64,000 bases of DNA from Leclercia pneumoniae (GCF_017348915.1 NZ_CP071383.1:3038001-3102000), one strand, 5' to 3'; shown: positions 51,622 to 64,000, counted from the stretch's first letter. A program made the numbers and translations. Notes: generated by a model not told the origin, from the sequence alone.

Positions 51622-51649
51622 AAAATGGCGCCTTCGGGCGCCATTTTTG
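51622..51649. terminator. Bidirectional terminator crr/pdxK
   Basis: AAAAATGGCGCC, TTCG tetraloop, GGCGCCATTTTT between convergent genes. Confidence 0.95.
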
Positions 51650-51652
51650 TTT

Positions 51653-52489
51653 CTACGCTGGGAGAATAAGCTCGTCGTAGCCCTTTTGCAGGGTATAGTC
51701 CATCACTTCAGTCACCCGATTACCGGCCAGTGCTATCGCCTCAGCTACCGGCTTGCCTCGTACGATACCGCTTACCAACTCTGAGCAGAACAGATCGCCC
51801 GTCCCTTTCAGATCGGCCTGCACGCGCGGATGCGCGCTCACGCTAACGCCCCCGGCCGTCACCAGCACCACGTGAATGTGGTCGGGATCCGCCGCAACGG
51901 GTGCGCTGGTGATGGCGACCCACTTCAGCGTCTCGCTGAGCAGACTTTTCGCCGCCGCAATTGCGCTCTCCGGCGTACGACAGGACTGGCCGCTCAGCAC
52001 TTCCAGTTCGAAAACGTTGGGCGTAATGCCCTGCGCTAACGGCAGCAGATACTGGCGGTAGGCTTCAGGGATCTCGGGCTTAACGTACATCCCGCTATCC
52101 ACATCGCCGATCACCGGATCGACCAGCACCAGCAGTTCGGGATGGCTGGCTTTAATCGCGCTCAGCCATTTGGCCAACAGCGCAATCTGGCTGGCGCTCC
52201 CCATATAGCCCGTGGTCACTGCCTTCAGTTCACGCAGGACGTCACGCTCTTCCAGCGCCTGCAGATAGCCGACAAACCACTCGTCAGGAATGACGCCGCC
52301 GTAGAAGGTGTCATAGTGTGGCGTATTACTGAAAAGCACCGTAGGAACGGCGGTGACGGTAAGCTGATGGCGGCGAATGTTTGGCACCGCAACGCTGTTA
52401 CCCACGCTGCCATAAACGACCTGAGACTGTACCGCCACGATATCGCTCTGCTGCGCCCGGGTTTTATCCCGAAATAAAATCATCTCCAT
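51653..52489 (-). CDS. pdxK: PdxK, pyridoxal/pyridoxine kinase
   Basis: 278 aa (E. coli 283). Ribokinase-like fold with [23 protein letters not shown], and the catalytic loop [15 protein letters not shown]. Makes PLP from vitamers, fitting its placement after the PLP enzyme CysM. ATG 52489 lies five bases past the cysM stop; a second in-frame ATG is at 52483. Confidence 0.94.
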   Translation of the reverse strand: MEMILFRDKTRAQQSDIVAVQSQVVYGSVGNSVAVPNIRRHQLTVTAVPTVLFSNTPHYDTFYGGVIPDEWFVGYLQALEERDVLRELKAVTTGYMGSASQIALLAKWLSAIKASHPELLVLVDPVIGDVDSGMYVKPEIPEAYRQYLLPLAQGITPNVFELEVLSGQSCRTPESAIAAAKSLLSETLKWVAITSAPVAADPDHIHVVLVTAGGVSVSAHPRVQADLKGTGDLFCSELVSGIVRGKPVAEAIALAGNRVTEVMDYTLQKGYDELILPA

Positions 52490-52494
52490 GAGGC

Positions 52495-53406
52495 TTAAAT
52501 CCCCGCACCCTGCGAATAACTCTCTTCACCAAAGACGCCCGTAGAAAGATAACGATCGCCACGATCGCAGATAATCGCCACTACGACCGCGCCCGGATGT
52601 TGCGCGGCGACACGCAACGCACCGGCTACTGCGCCGCCCGAACTGACGCCACAGAAGATACCTTCGCGCATGGCCAGCTCACGCATTGTATTTTCCGCCT
52701 CGCGCTGATGAATATCCAGTACCTGATCCACCAGTTGTGCATTATAAATGCCCGGCATATATGCCTGCGGCCAGCGACGAATGCCCGGGATACTGCTCCC
52801 CTCTTCCGGCTGTAAGCCAACTATCGTGACCGCGCTGGGCTGCTCGCGCAGAAAGCGCGACACGCCGGTAATGGTTCCGGTGGTGCCCATACTGGAGACA
52901 AAATGGGTGATCCGCCCCCCGGTCTGCTGCCAGATTTCCGGCCCAGTGGTGGTGTAATGCGCATACGGGTTATCCGGATTATTGAATTGATCCAGCAGCT
53001 TACCCTCGCCCCGACTGGCCATCTCAAGGGCCAGGTCGCGTGCCCCTTCCATCCCCTGTTCCTTCGTGACCAGAATGAGCTCGGCGCCGTAGGCCCGCAT
53101 GGCAGCTCGTCGCTCCTGGCTCATGTTGTCGGGCATCAGCAGTTTCATGCGATAACCTTTCAGGGCAGCGATCATCGCCAGCGCAATGCCGGTGTTGCCG
53201 CTGGTCGCTTCAATCAGCACGTCGCCGGGCTTAATCTCGCCCCGCAACTCGGCCTGCACAATCATCGACAGCGCAGCTCTGTCTTTCACCGAACCCGCAG
53301 GATTGTTGCCTTCCAGTTTGACCCAGACTTCGCTGCCATTGGCTGGCCCCATGCGCTGAAGCCTGACCAGAGGAGTGTTGCCGATGGTTTGCTCTAATGT
53401 GTTCAC
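52495..53406 (-). CDS. cysM: CysM, cysteine synthase B
   Basis: 303 aa, GTG start as in E. coli. PLP Lys in [26 protein letters not shown], and [11 protein letters not shown]. Uses sulfide or thiosulfate with O-acetylserine. Follows cysPUWA and precedes pdxK on the same strand. Confidence 0.96.
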   Translation of the reverse strand: MNTLEQTIGNTPLVRLQRMGPANGSEVWVKLEGNNPAGSVKDRAALSMIVQAELRGEIKPGDVLIEATSGNTGIALAMIAALKGYRMKLLMPDNMSQERRAAMRAYGAELILVTKEQGMEGARDLALEMASRGEGKLLDQFNNPDNPYAHYTTTGPEIWQQTGGRITHFVSSMGTTGTITGVSRFLREQPSAVTIVGLQPEEGSSIPGIRRWPQAYMPGIYNAQLVDQVLDIHQREAENTMRELAMREGIFCGVSSGGAVAGALRVAAQHPGAVVVAIICDRGDRYLSTGVFGEESYSQGAGI

Positions 53407-53420
53407 GATTTTTGCTCAAT

Positions 53421-53451
53421 AAAAAGCCCGGCTAGCGCAGCGCCACCGGGC
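53421..53451 (-). terminator. Terminator / REP-like hairpin between cysA and cysM
   Basis: GCCCGG...CCGGGC with inner GCGCTGCGC, followed on the minus strand by TTTTTATT. The stem sequence resembles enterobacterial REP units. Confidence 0.75.
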
Positions 53452-53473
53452 GATAAACATACTGATTAACCTA

Positions 53474-54568
53474 TCAGGCAGATTCGGCCAGAGCAAGATC
53501 CCCACGCGTTTCGATACGCGCTTTCCCGTGATAGATACGGGCATGCTGTAGCCCGACAAACAAGCGCTCACCGCGATGTGGCGGGGTTTCATCGCGCATG
53601 ACTACCGTCAGGGGATCGGTGTACCAGCCCAGCGGTTGTACAACCAGTTGGGTATAGTGTCCTTTCGGGCTGGCCTCCAGTACCTGCACCGGCAGCGGGG
53701 AGTCGAGGCTGGTACGGCGACTGACATCCACTTCCCACGGACGCAGGAACAGATCCACCGGCCCCTGGTGCGCGGGGGTATAACCCAGCGGCCAGCGGTG
53801 CGCGCCGACGTGAAACTGCCCGCCGCGAACGGTACCATGCAGGCGGTTGACTTCGCCCATAAACTCCAGCACGAAACGGGTCGCCGGTTCACGCCAGAGC
53901 TGCTCTGGTTCGTCTACCTGTTCAATGTTCCCCTGGCTCATCACCACTACCCGGTCGGCCACTTCCATCGCCTCTTCCTGATCGTGGGTAACGAACACGC
54001 TGGTGAACTGCAGCTCTTCATGCAGTTGACGCAGCCAGCGACGCAGCTCTTTACGCACCTGTGCGTCCAGTGCGCCAAAAGGTTCATCCAGCAGCAGGAT
54101 TTGCGGTTCAACGGCCAGCGCACGTGCCAGCGCCACGCGCTGCTTCTGCCCGCCGGAAAGCTGAGCGGGAAAACGATCCGCCAGATGGGCGAGCTGCACC
54201 ATCTCCAGCAGTTTGGTTACTTTCGCTTTGATGGCTGCCGCATTGGGACGTTCGCGGCGCGGCAGCACGGTCAGGCCGAAGGCGATGTTATCGAACACCG
54301 TCATATGGCGGAACAGCGCATAGTGCTGGAACACAAAACCCACCTTACGGTCGCGGGCATGCAGGCGGCTCACGTCGGTACCGTGGAAGCGGATATGTCC
54401 GCTGGTCTGGTGCTCAAGCCCGGCGATGATGCGCAGCAGCGTGGTTTTACCAGAGCCGGACGGCCCCAGCAGCGCGACCATTTGTCCGGAAGGGATATCC
54501 AGCGAGATATCGTTCAGCACCTGGGTGCGACCAAAAGACTTCTTAATATTGGCAATCTCAATGCTCAT
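53474..54568 (-). CDS. cysA: CysA, sulfate/thiosulfate ABC transporter ATPase
   Basis: 364 aa. Walker [15 protein letters not shown], signature [15 protein letters not shown], Walker [13 protein letters not shown], and a C-terminal regulatory TOBE-type domain. Energises CysUW. Its ATG lies 11 bases inside the end of cysW. Confidence 0.96.
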   Translation of the reverse strand: MSIEIANIKKSFGRTQVLNDISLDIPSGQMVALLGPSGSGKTTLLRIIAGLEHQTSGHIRFHGTDVSRLHARDRKVGFVFQHYALFRHMTVFDNIAFGLTVLPRRERPNAAAIKAKVTKLLEMVQLAHLADRFPAQLSGGQKQRVALARALAVEPQILLLDEPFGALDAQVRKELRRWLRQLHEELQFTSVFVTHDQEEAMEVADRVVVMSQGNIEQVDEPEQLWREPATRFVLEFMGEVNRLHGTVRGGQFHVGAHRWPLGYTPAHQGPVDLFLRPWEVDVSRRTSLDSPLPVQVLEASPKGHYTQLVVQPLGWYTDPLTVVMRDETPPHRGERLFVGLQHARIYHGKARIETRGDLALAESA

Positions 54569-55433
54569 GATTTCCCTCCTGATGCTGGCGTTTTTCCTGA
54601 TTTTCTAAACGCCACTGCACCACACTCTTTAAAAACAGGGTCAAAATCGCCATCAGCGTCAGCAGGGCTGCGGCGGTAAAGGAGCCGACGGTGTTATAGT
54701 CCTGCTCCAGCAATTCAATCTGTAACGGCAGCGACAGTGTTTCACCGCGAATCGAGCCGGAGACCACCGACACAGCGCCAAACTCACCAATAGCGCGGGC
54801 GTTGGTCAGTACCACGCCATAGAGCAATGCCCAGCGAATATTCGGCAAGGTGACTCGGCGGAACATTTGCCAGCCGGATGCGCCCAGCAACACCGCGGCT
54901 TCATCTTCATGGCTGCCCTGGCTTAACATCACCGGCACCAGCTCACGGACAACAAACGGACAGGTCACAAATATGGTCACCAGCACCATTCCCGGCCAGG
55001 AGAACATAATCTGCAGGTTGTGCTCATCCAGCCATTCGCCCAGCGGGCCGTTGGAGCCGTAAAAGAGCAGGTACACCAGGCCCGCCACCACCGGCGAAAC
55101 GGCAAACGGGATATCCAGTAAGGTCAGCAGCAGCTGACGGCCCGGGAAGTTAAAGCGCGTGACCAGCCATGCCAGCAGGATGCCAAACACCAGATTTACC
55201 GGAACCGTGATCAACGCGATCATCACCGTCAGCCAGATGGCGTGCAGCATGTCCGGGTCGGCGAGGTTTTGCAGCGCGGGCATAATCCCCTTGCTGAAGG
55301 CCTGCACAAAGATATAGACCATTGGCACCACGAGGATAAAGACAGACACCACCGCCCCGGTACCAATCAAAAACCATTTACCCCAGTTGATGCGGGGTGC
55401 GTCGTAGCGCTTCAATTGTGTAACTTCCGCCAT
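54558..55433 (-). CDS. cysW: CysW, sulfate ABC transporter permease
   Basis: 291 aa, six helices, with the EAA-type loop [22 protein letters not shown]. Pairs with CysU. Starts on the last base of the cysU stop. A polar tail ([15 protein letters not shown]) ends the protein. Confidence 0.95.
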   Translation of the reverse strand: MAEVTQLKRYDAPRINWGKWFLIGTGAVVSVFILVVPMVYIFVQAFSKGIMPALQNLADPDMLHAIWLTVMIALITVPVNLVFGILLAWLVTRFNFPGRQLLLTLLDIPFAVSPVVAGLVYLLFYGSNGPLGEWLDEHNLQIMFSWPGMVLVTIFVTCPFVVRELVPVMLSQGSHEDEAAVLLGASGWQMFRRVTLPNIRWALLYGVVLTNARAIGEFGAVSVVSGSIRGETLSLPLQIELLEQDYNTVGSFTAAALLTLMAILTLFLKSVVQWRLENQEKRQHQEGNHEH

Positions 55434-56266
55434 CAGTGACCTACCACACGTCGCCCAAAGCGACTTTGCAGAGTGTTAATTGAGAACAGCAGCAGCAGCG
55501 AAGCCGCGAGGATCACCGAGGCGATGGCGCTCGCCGCCGGGTAATCGAACTCCTGTAAGCGAACAAAAATCATCAGCGAGGTGACTTCGGTCTTCCAGGC
55601 GATGTTGCCGGCAATAAAGATTACCGCGCCAAATTCTCCCAGGCTTCGGGTAAAGGAGAGCGCTACGCCCGCCAGCAGCGCAGGAGAGAGCTCTGGCAGT
55701 ACGACTTTGCGAAAACTCTGCCAGCGCGTCGCGCCCAGCGTCTCCGCCGCTTCTTCATACTCCGGCCCTAACTCTTCCAGCACCGGCTGTACGGTACGTA
55801 CCACGAAAGGAATGCTGGTAAACGCCATGGCCACCGCGATGCCGAGCCAGGTATACGTCACTTTGATATCAAACTTTGCCAGCCACTCGCCGTAAAAACC
55901 GTTCACCGAGAACAGCGAGGCCAGCGTCAGGCCGGCCACCGCCGTGGGCAGCGCAAAGGGTAAATCCATCAGCGCATCCAGCAGCGTACGCCCCGGAAAA
56001 CGATAGCGGGTTAAGATCCACGCCATCAGCAGGCCGAACACGCCGTTAAAAATGGAGGCGACAAACGCAGAGAGCAGCGTCACTTTGTAAGCCGCCACCA
56101 CCTGCGGGTTAGTAATCACTTCCCAGTACTGGGCCCAGCTCATTTCGGAGAGCTGCATGGCCAGCGCGCTAAGCGGTAATAATAAAATCAGACAGACGAA
56201 CAGCAGGCTGGTCCCAAGGCTTAAAGTAAAGCCCGGCAGCACGCGTCTGGAGGAGACTGCAAACAT
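55433..56266 (-). CDS. cysU: CysU (CysT), sulfate ABC transporter permease
   Basis: 277 aa, six helices, EAA loop YEEAAETLGATRWQSFRKVVLP. Starts on the last base of the cysP stop codon (TAATG). Confidence 0.95.
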   Translation of the reverse strand: MFAVSSRRVLPGFTLSLGTSLLFVCLILLLPLSALAMQLSEMSWAQYWEVITNPQVVAAYKVTLLSAFVASIFNGVFGLLMAWILTRYRFPGRTLLDALMDLPFALPTAVAGLTLASLFSVNGFYGEWLAKFDIKVTYTWLGIAVAMAFTSIPFVVRTVQPVLEELGPEYEEAAETLGATRWQSFRKVVLPELSPALLAGVALSFTRSLGEFGAVIFIAGNIAWKTEVTSLMIFVRLQEFDYPAASAIASVILAASLLLLFSINTLQSRFGRRVVGH

Positions 56267-57282
56267 TACTTACGCCCCGCCGCCAGCAATTTGTCTAACT
56301 CGCCGCCGCTGGTGAAGTGCGTTTTCATCACCTCAGGCCAGGAGCCAAACTTCTCTTCCACACGGAACAGCTGCGTCTGCGGGAATTTGTCTTTCAGTTT
56401 GTCCATGACTTCCGGGTTATTCACACGGTAGTAGTAATCGGTGATGATGGTTTGCGCCTGTGGGCTGTAGAGCCAGTTCAGGTACGCTTTCGCCGCTTTC
56501 TCAGTGCCGTTGGCCTCGACGTTTTTGTCTACCCACGCCACCGGGAATTCCGCCAGAATATTGGTCTTCGGAATCACGACCTCAAAGCCCTGAGCTTCAT
56601 ACTGCTTACGGATGTTGTTCACTTCCGATTCAAAGCTGATCAACACATCGCCCAGGCCACGTTCGGCAAAGGTTGTGGTCGCGCCACGTCCGCCGGTATC
56701 GAACACTTCAACGTTTTTCAGGAACTGGGTCATGAACTGCTCGGTTTTGGCTTTATCGCCACCGTCAGCGTTATCTGCCGCCCCCCAGGCCGCCAGATAG
56801 GTGTAGCGCGCGTTACCGGAGGTTTTAGGATTCGGGAAGATCAGTTTCACGTCAGAACGTACCAGATCGTTCCAGTCGTGAATATTTTTCGGGTTGCCCT
56901 TACGCACCAGGAAGCCCATGGTGGAGTAGAACGGTGAGCTGTTATTGGGCAGGCGGCTTTGCCAGTCGGCCGGGATCAGCTTGCCCTTGTCATGCAGGAT
57001 CTGCACGTCCGTCACCTGGTTGTAGGTCACTACATCCGCCTTCAGACCCTGCAGGATAGCCAGCGCTTGCTTGGAAGAGCCCGCGTGGGATTGCTTAATG
57101 GTCAGCTTGTCTCCGTTGTTCTCTTTCGCCCACTGCTGTTCAAACGGCGGGTTAAGGGCGGCAAACAGCTCGCGGGAGACGTCATAGGAGCTGTTAAGCA
57201 GCTCAGTTGCCTGCGCCTGCGCCACCAGCAGCACGGAAGCAGCCAGCGTCAGATATCCTTTTTTCAGTAACGTAACGGCCAT
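56266..57282 (-). CDS. cysP: CysP, thiosulfate/sulfate-binding protein
   Basis: 338 aa. The signal peptide ends AQAQA before [18 protein letters not shown] family with the anion-binding SHAGSSKQA and [15 protein letters not shown]. Delivers thiosulfate and sulfate to CysUWA. First gene of the cysPUWA operon; the AT-rich leader at 57283-57370 should carry the CysB site. Confidence 0.95.
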   Translation of the reverse strand: MAVTLLKKGYLTLAASVLLVAQAQATELLNSSYDVSRELFAALNPPFEQQWAKENNGDKLTIKQSHAGSSKQALAILQGLKADVVTYNQVTDVQILHDKGKLIPADWQSRLPNNSSPFYSTMGFLVRKGNPKNIHDWNDLVRSDVKLIFPNPKTSGNARYTYLAAWGAADNADGGDKAKTEQFMTQFLKNVEVFDTGGRGATTTFAERGLGDVLISFESEVNNIRKQYEAQGFEVVIPKTNILAEFPVAWVDKNVEANGTEKAAKAYLNWLYSPQAQTIITDYYYRVNNPEVMDKLKDKFPQTQLFRVEEKFGSWPEVMKTHFTSGGELDKLLAAGRK

Positions 57283-57396
57283 TGAGCACCCTTATAAATG
57301 TGATGACTATCTTATGGTCATAATATTTATAACGAGTACGAAAGGAGTAACGGTTTTATATACCGTTTGGTGATTTACAAGTAGAAAAGAGAATAA

Positions 57397-57443
57397 GGGT
57401 GCGGCCTGAAGCCCGCACCCCAGCCCTCTCCCGCGGGAGAGGG
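57397..57443. repeat. CCCTCTCCC-type palindromic repeat between cysP and yfeX
   Basis: GGGTGCG...CGCACCC stem (57397-57420), then a perfect 20-base palindrome CCCTCTCCCGCGGGAGAGGG (57424-57443). Same family as the array at 61939-62120. In E. coli ucpA-murRQP-yfeW occupy this junction. Confidence 0.85.
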
Positions 57444-57453
57444 AGGAAGGCTT

Positions 57454-58353
57454 TTATAACGCCAGCAGACGCTCGACGGACGGGGCGAAATAGTAACCAC
57501 CGGTCACCGGTTTGGTGAAGCGCAGCATCGCGTCGCGTTTACCGTCGGTATCACCAAACATACTCAGCAGCTGCTGCTCAATGTTATAGAGACGCGCGCA
57601 GTAGGCACAGAAGTAAAGGCCATGCGTGCCGCTCGCCGTGCCATAGGGCAGGCTCTGGCGCACAATCTTCAGCCCTTTGCCGTCTTCTTTCAGATCGACG
57701 CGGGTCAGGTGAGAGGTCACCGGGCGATCGTCGCCGTCGATCTCTTCATTGGCCTGTTTGGTACGGCCAATCATCATCTCCTGGTCATGCACGCTCATGC
57801 GGTTAAGCTGCTTCAGGTTATGCTCCCAGCGCTGAACGAATACATAACTGCCGCCCGCATCCACGCCCTCTTTAATGACCGCCACGTCGCGGCGCGTCTC
57901 TTCCCCGGCTGGGTTTTCGGTACCGTCGACAAAGCCGCTCAGATCGCGCTCTTCAACCCAGCGGAAACCATGGACCTCGTCCTGCACCTCGATGCTGTCG
58001 CCAAAGGCTTCCAGCGCCGCCTGGGCAACAGAAAAATTCACGTCATGGCGCAGGGAAAGAATATGAATCAACACGTCATACTGGGTAGCCGGTGCCAGAC
58101 CTTTCCCGTAAGGGATGAAGTCTTTCAGCTCTTCTGCCCCCTCACCGCCGCTCAGCTGACGCCAGACGTTGTTTCCGAAAGCAACGACCGCGCCCAGGTG
58201 TGCCTCGGGAAATGCGGCCTGGAAAGTGGCCAGTTTATCGATAAAAATTTTGCTGGCCGCACGCAGGGCATCGACATCCCCTTTAATATTGGCTTCCATC
58301 CAAATCGCCGCGCGGCAATGTTCTGGCAAAATGCCACTCTGAACCTGAGACAT
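57454..58353 (-). CDS. yfeX: YfeX, Dyp-type peroxidase / porphyrinogen oxidase
   Basis: 299 aa, E. coli length. Dyp motif [13 protein letters not shown] (GXXDG), then the distal Arg region and [10 protein letters not shown] and YFCAYCARL. Heme-dependent peroxidase of the cytosol, reported to oxidise porphyrinogens. No signal peptide. Confidence 0.95.
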   Translation of the reverse strand: MSQVQSGILPEHCRAAIWMEANIKGDVDALRAASKIFIDKLATFQAAFPEAHLGAVVAFGNNVWRQLSGGEGAEELKDFIPYGKGLAPATQYDVLIHILSLRHDVNFSVAQAALEAFGDSIEVQDEVHGFRWVEERDLSGFVDGTENPAGEETRRDVAVIKEGVDAGGSYVFVQRWEHNLKQLNRMSVHDQEMMIGRTKQANEEIDGDDRPVTSHLTRVDLKEDGKGLKIVRQSLPYGTASGTHGLYFCAYCARLYNIEQQLLSMFGDTDGKRDAMLRFTKPVTGGYYFAPSVERLLAL

Positions 58354-58446
58354 CGCTCCTCCTGAAAAAAAGATGCCACGTCAGCGTGGCATTGTTGGCG
58401 GCGATTATACCCGCTTTTTCAGCAAGGCAGATTGTCCAGACGCAAT

Positions 58447-59022
58447 TTACTGCTGCCAGATAATTTTGCTGACTTTCCAGCTCTTCAGGGTATCGTCAGA
58501 AGGCATTAACCCTTCCGGGCCGCTCCAGCTGCCGCTAAACAGATAACGGATGTGCTGGCTCTCTTTCGCTTTACACTCAACCCCAACGCCTTCCTCTACC
58601 ACGGCGCTGGTACAGTTTCCGAATGCTTTCTGATACAGGTCACTGAACGGCGTGCCGATTTTGACCCCACTGTCGGTTTCAATCTCGCTATCCAGAACTT
58701 CAACGCGTTTTACCGCACTATTATCACCGCTGATGACCAGCGCCAGCTTGTCATCTTTCAGCGCTTCGTAATAACGCACGATATTGCCATTTTCGGTTTT
58801 CATCCCGCTACGCAGGCGATAATCGCTGCTCAGCGCTGAGGCGATCGCCTCCTGCTCCATCGGCGTGGCGGAGGTGATATTGCCTACCCCCTCCTCGGTA
58901 ACCTCGGTGGAGGCGCCAAACCAGTTCCAGGGATAAGCCGCAGACCAGTTAACCGACGAGAGAGTGGAACAACCCGTCAACACAACGGGGAGCGCGCAGA
59001 TCAATAAACGCAGCGATTTCAT
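58447..59022 (-). CDS. yfeY: YfeY, DUF1131 lipoprotein of the RpoE regulon
   Basis: 191 aa. Lipobox LTGC with Cys18 (MKSLRLLICALPVVLTGC). Periplasm-facing DUF1131 body. E. coli yfeY is sigma-E dependent; function unknown. Confidence 0.93.
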   Translation of the reverse strand: MKSLRLLICALPVVLTGCSTLSSVNWSAAYPWNWFGASTEVTEEGVGNITSATPMEQEAIASALSSDYRLRSGMKTENGNIVRYYEALKDDKLALVISGDNSAVKRVEVLDSEIETDSGVKIGTPFSDLYQKAFGNCTSAVVEEGVGVECKAKESQHIRYLFSGSWSGPEGLMPSDDTLKSWKVSKIIWQQ

Positions 59023-59084
59023 GAGAGGGTCCTTTCTGGTTAATTCAACGCTTGTTGGAGTGCATCATCGGCAAAAAGTGCCGT

Positions 59085-59534
59085 TTAATCTTTATCAGGT
59101 ATGAAACAGGCGCGCAGACGGGGATTGGTGACCAGCCATAACAGCGCCACGATGTCCGCAATCACCAGCGTAATTCCAATGCCGCTTAACGGTTCGCCCT
59201 GCAGCCAGAGCCAGGGCTGCCAGGCCAACAGGATGAGCTGCGCCGCAATCAGCAAACTACGAAGCGCGAACCACAGGCGGGGCCAGAGATGGCGTCGTCC
59301 GCTCAGCAAAAACGCCAGCACCGCAGGCACGCCCGGTAATAGCCCGAGCCAGAAGTTATCATGATCGGGATAAAAGAGATTTAGCAGGGTGTTGCCCTGA
59401 TCGCGTGAGGCCCCTGCCAGCACAAAGAGCACCCAGGTGCGTGCCTGTAGTAGCAATACGCACCAGAACAAGAGCGGCAAGCGCATGCGTCCCTGGCTGT
59501 CGTAGTCGCCGGGGTGAAACTCAATACTCTTCAT
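59085..59534 (-). CDS. yfeZ: YfeZ, DUF2919 inner-membrane protein
   Basis: 149 aa. Starts [20 protein letters not shown], then about four hydrophobic helices. Function unknown. Overlaps the end of ypeA by 14 bases, so likely one transcript. Confidence 0.92.
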   Translation of the reverse strand: MKSIEFHPGDYDSQGRMRLPLLFWCVLLLQARTWVLFVLAGASRDQGNTLLNLFYPDHDNFWLGLLPGVPAVLAFLLSGRRHLWPRLWFALRSLLIAAQLILLAWQPWLWLQGEPLSGIGITLVIADIVALLWLVTNPRLRACFIPDKD

Positions 59535-59946
59535 CTTCTATCAGGCGCTTGCCGAGGGTCAGCACATCGGCATGTTCATAAGCCAGCCGTTCGTACATCC
59601 CCAGCACCACATCGTTGTCTTCGCGAACCATGATCTGAATTTTGGGACAGCCGCGGGCAATCAATTTCTTCTCGAGACGGTTGAGCAGCGCATTGGCAAT
59701 ACCGCGTCCACGGAACTCCGGATGCACACCAAGATAGTAGGCTGAGCCGCGATGGCCATCGTAACCGCCCATCACCGAGCCAACCACTTCGCCATTCACT
59801 TCCGCCACCAGGAACAGACTGACGTCATGATTAAGCTTACGTTCAATATCCATTTCCGGATCATTCCAGGGGCGCAGAAGATCGCAACGCTCCCACAGGG
59901 TGATGACCTCTTCGAAATCTGCCTGGCGAAAAACGCGTATCTCCAT
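59521..59946 (-). CDS. ypeA: YpeA, GNAT acetyltransferase
   Basis: 141 aa from [11 protein letters not shown], matching E. coli length; upstream frame to 60009 is rejected. Acetyl-CoA loop [15 protein letters not shown] is the GNAT motif A. Substrate not established (possible protein lysine acetyltransferase). Confidence 0.95.
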   Translation of the reverse strand: MEIRVFRQADFEEVITLWERCDLLRPWNDPEMDIERKLNHDVSLFLVAEVNGEVVGSVMGGYDGHRGSAYYLGVHPEFRGRGIANALLNRLEKKLIARGCPKIQIMVREDNDVVLGMYERLAYEHADVLTLGKRLIEDEEY

Positions 59947-60159
59947 GGTATTAGCCGCCTTTTTAGGTTCAAAAACAGTGATTATCGCCCGAACGCCGCG
60001 TTTAGCCAATATTCGGGGAAAATCTCACCAAAATTTGGCATAATGTCACTCTGTCACGTATTGAAATGAAAAGTAAAACAATTATTAGCAAGGACTGTCG
60101 TAACGCGAAAGACGATACGATATAACACCAGGACCCCCATTTTTTACAATTCAGGCCGC

Positions 60160-61931
<1,772 letters not shown>

Positions 61932-61938
61932 CCTTTAC

Positions 61939-62120
61939 CCCCTCACCCCGGCCCTCTCCCTGAGGGAGAGGGAGAAAACGGGGGGTTCCCGTCAGTCCCC
62001 TCTCCCCGTGGGAAAGGGAGAAAACGGGGTTCCCGTCAGTTCCCTCTCCCCGTGGGAGAGAGAAAAAACGGGCGTTCCCGTCTGTCCCCTCTCCCCGTGG
62101 GAGAGGGTTAGGGTGAGGGG
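61939..62120. repeat. CCCTCTCCC-type palindromic repeat array between hemF and maeB
   Basis: Four copies of CCCTCTCCC[CT]G.GGGA.AGGG start at 61952, 61998, 62042 and 62087 (period 44-46 bases), separated by AGAAAACGGGG-TTCCCGTC spacers. The array is bounded by inverted CCCCTCACCC...CCCTCTCCC (61939-61960) and GGGAGAGGGTTAGGGTGAGG (62100-62119). No CRISPR features. The eut region lies here in E. coli. Confidence 0.88.
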
Positions 62121-62132
62121 AAGAAATAAAAA

Positions 62133-64000
62133 CTACAGCGGCTGCGTCTGCGCCTCTACTACCGCCAGCGCCACCATGTTCACAATACGACGCACAGAGG
62201 CGATCGGCGTCAGCACATGTACCGGCTTCGCCACCCCCATCAGCACGGGACCAACCGTCACCCCTTCAGAGCTGGAGACACGCAGCAGGTTGTAGCTGAT
62301 ACGCGCCGCTTCGACGTTCGGCATAATTAGCACGTTCGCCGAGCCTTTCAGCGGGCTGTCCGGCATACGCTCATTGCGGATACTCTCCACCAGCGCGGCA
62401 TCACCGTGCATTTCACCATCAATCATCAGCTCAGGCGCACGCGCGCGCACCCGTTCCAGCGTCTCGCGCATCTTGCTCGCCGCCGGAGATTTTGATGATC
62501 CGAAGTTTGAGTGCGACAACAAGGCTACCTTTGGTTCGATCCCGAAACGACGCACGGTTTCTGCCGCCATCACGGTGATTTCAGCCAGCTGCTCCGGCGT
62601 CGGATCGTCATTCACATAGGTATCAGCGATAAAGGTGTTACCGCTTGGCAACAGCAGCGCATTCATCGCCCCCGCCGTATGGACACCCTCACGATAGCCG
62701 AAGATCTCCTGCACCACGGTAAAGTGCTCGTGGTAATCCCCTACCGTGCCGCAGATCAGGGCGTCGGCTTCACCGCGGTGGACCATGATCGCGCCGATCA
62801 CCGTGGTATTGCTGATGACCGCTTTCTGCGCCTGCTCCTGGGTGATCCCGCGACGTTTCATGATCGCGTAATATTCGTTCCAGTACTCTTTAAAGCGCGG
62901 ATCGGATTCGTTGTTCACGATCTCAAAATCCACGCCCGGTTTAATCTGCAGCCCCAGTTTCTGGATACGCATCTCAATCACGCTCGGACGGCCAATCAGA
63001 ATCGGCTTCGCCAGACCTAAGGTGATCAACTCCTGCGTGGCATGCAGCACGCGCGCCTCCTCACCCTCTGCCAGCACCACGCGCTTCGCGTCTGCGCGTG
63101 CCTGGGAGAAGATAGGCTTCATAAACAGATTCGTTTTGTAGACGAACTCGGTCAGTTTATCGACGTAGGCATCAAAGTCCTGAATCGGACGCATGGCTAC
63201 ACCGGAGTCCATCGCTGCCTTCGCCACTGCCGGAGCGATCTTCACAATCAGGCGCGGGTCGAACGGTTTCGGAATAATGTAATCCGGACCAAAGCTGAGA
63301 TCCTGATCGCCGTAGGCCGAAGCTACCACTTCGCTCTGTTCGGCGTGAGCCAGTTCGGCGATGGCGTGAACGGCGGCCAGCTTCATCTCTTCGTTGATTG
63401 CCGTAGCACCCACGTCCAGTGCGCCGCGGAAGATGAACGGGAAGCAGAGCACGTTGTTCACCTGGTTTGGGTAATCAGAACGGCCGGTACAGATAATGGC
63501 GTCTTCACGCACCGCTTTCGCCAGCGGCGGCAGAATTTCCGGCTCCGGGTTGGCCAGCGCCAGAATCATCGGCGCACGAGCCATCTTCTTCACCATCTCC
63601 TGGGTCAGCACTTTCGGGCCGGAGCAGCCGAGGAAGATATCCGCGCCGTCAATCACATCATCCAGCGTGCGCTTGCCGTCATCCACGACCGCATAGGCGG
63701 CTTTGGTTTCGGCCATATTGGGTTCGCGATCTTTGTAGATAACCCCTTTTGAGTCGCAGACCACAATATTGTGCTTCTGCATACCCAGCGCCACCAGCAG
63801 GTTCATACAGGCGATGGCTGCCGCACCGGCACCGGATACCACCATACGCACGTCAGAGATGTTTTTCTCTACCACCCGCAGGCCGTTCAGAATGGCGGCT
63901 GTACTGATAATGGCGGTGCCATGCTGGTCGTCATGGAACACCGGAATATTCATCCGTTCGCGCAGTTTTTGCTCAATATAGAAACACTCTGGCGCTTTGA
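62133..64000 (-). CDS. maeB: MaeB, NADP-dependent malic enzyme, 5' end outside window
   Basis: About 621 of roughly 759 residues are present; the frame runs off the window end (KAPECFYIEQKLRERMNIP). Malic enzyme catalytic part with FHDDQHGTAI, Rossmann motif VVSGAGAAAIA, and a C-terminal phosphotransacetylase-like domain (from about KRVVLAEGEEARVL) typical of MaeB, probably regulatory. Makes pyruvate and NADPH from malate. The internal ATG at 63953 is not the start. Confidence 0.96.
   Translation of the reverse strand, partial: KAPECFYIEQKLRERMNIPVFHDDQHGTAIISTAAILNGLRVVEKNISDVRMVVSGAGAAAIACMNLLVALGMQKHNIVVCDSKGVIYKDREPNMAETKAAYAVVDDGKRTLDDVIDGADIFLGCSGPKVLTQEMVKKMARAPMILALANPEPEILPPLAKAVREDAIICTGRSDYPNQVNNVLCFPFIFRGALDVGATAINEEMKLAAVHAIAELAHAEQSEVVASAYGDQDLSFGPDYIIPKPFDPRLIVKIAPAVAKAAMDSGVAMRPIQDFDAYVDKLTEFVYKTNLFMKPIFSQARADAKRVVLAEGEEARVLHATQELITLGLAKPILIGRPSVIEMRIQKLGLQIKPGVDFEIVNNESDPRFKEYWNEYYAIMKRRGITQEQAQKAVISNTTVIGAIMVHRGEADALICGTVGDYHEHFTVVQEIFGYREGVHTAGAMNALLLPSGNTFIADTYVNDDPTPEQLAEITVMAAETVRRFGIEPKVALLSHSNFGSSKSPAASKMRETLERVRARAPELMIDGEMHGDAALVESIRNERMPDSPLKGSANVLIMPNVEAARISYNLLRVSSSEGVTVGPVLMGVAKPVHVLTPIASVRRIVNMVALAVVEAQTQPL

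Noticed and set aside
51830..52477. Plus-strand frames inside pdxK
   Set aside because: Shadows of the conserved kinase gene.
61939..62120. CRISPR-like array
   Set aside because: The units are palindromic with similar, not unique, spacers, and no cas genes are near.

Overview
The window is chromosome from a member of the Enterobacteriaceae. Gene order and protein sequences follow the Escherichia coli smrB-sixA-fadJI to hemF-maeB backbone. An indolepyruvate decarboxylase of the Enterobacter cloacae type (28661-30316) and several gene absences relative to E. coli point to Enterobacter or a close relative (Lelliottia, Leclercia). Genus is an inference.

Layout. 1-8555: end of smrB, sixA, the fadIJ beta-oxidation operon, yfcZ, fadL, mlaA and yfdC, with FadR operators before fadI and fadL. 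8631-8702: tRNA-Arg(CCU), the target of an 11.6 kb P4-type phage satellite (8683-20294). 20735-28660: lpxP, small ypdK, alaC, the ypdAB pyruvate-sensing two-component system, glk and yfeO. 28661-31966: ipdC, an aldo-keto reductase and ypeC. 32010-37051: mntH, nupC and pdeA. 37230-40494: two tRNA-Ala, yfeCD, gltX, and a tRNA cluster of three Val plus one Lys. 40867-49000: an FlxA-like gene, yfeR/yfeH, ypeB, ligA, zipA, cysZ and cysK. 49029-51608: ptsH-ptsI-crr. 51653-57282: pdxK, cysM and the sulfate/thiosulfate transporter cysPUWA. 57454-64000: yfeX, yfeY, yfeZ, ypeA, amiA, hemF and the 3' part of maeB.

The satellite is the most interesting part. From attL it carries a P4-family integrase and an unknown gene overlapping its stop codon. 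Next come an AlpA-like regulator and a small leftward ribbon-helix-helix gene, whose start region holds two face-to-face promoters and two matching operator palindromes. A rightward replication operon follows, ending in a primase-helicase, and then a symmetric iteron array that looks like the origin. After this are Delta-type activator boxes, a Psu-like gene and an Ogr/Delta-like zinc-finger gene, then a GC-rich candidate cos site. The last part corresponds to the P4 cargo (defence) hotspot. It contains an orphan single-span membrane protein and a convergent HNH nuclease with an apparent PUA/EVE-like reader domain and a zinc ribbon. It also contains a fossil of a P2-like portal gene with an in-frame stop. 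Base composition shifts sharply: AT-rich integrase neighbour and cargo, GC-richer replication and late genes. The two cargo genes are the best candidates here for an undescribed (probably anti-phage) function.

Elsewhere, gene sets present at the same sites in E. coli are absent: the fry cluster, xapRBA-yfeN, ucpA-murRQP-yfeW and eut. Several of these junctions carry repeats: a lysV 3'-end duplication at 40477-40695 and CCCTCTCCC-type palindromes at 57397-57443 and 61939-62120.
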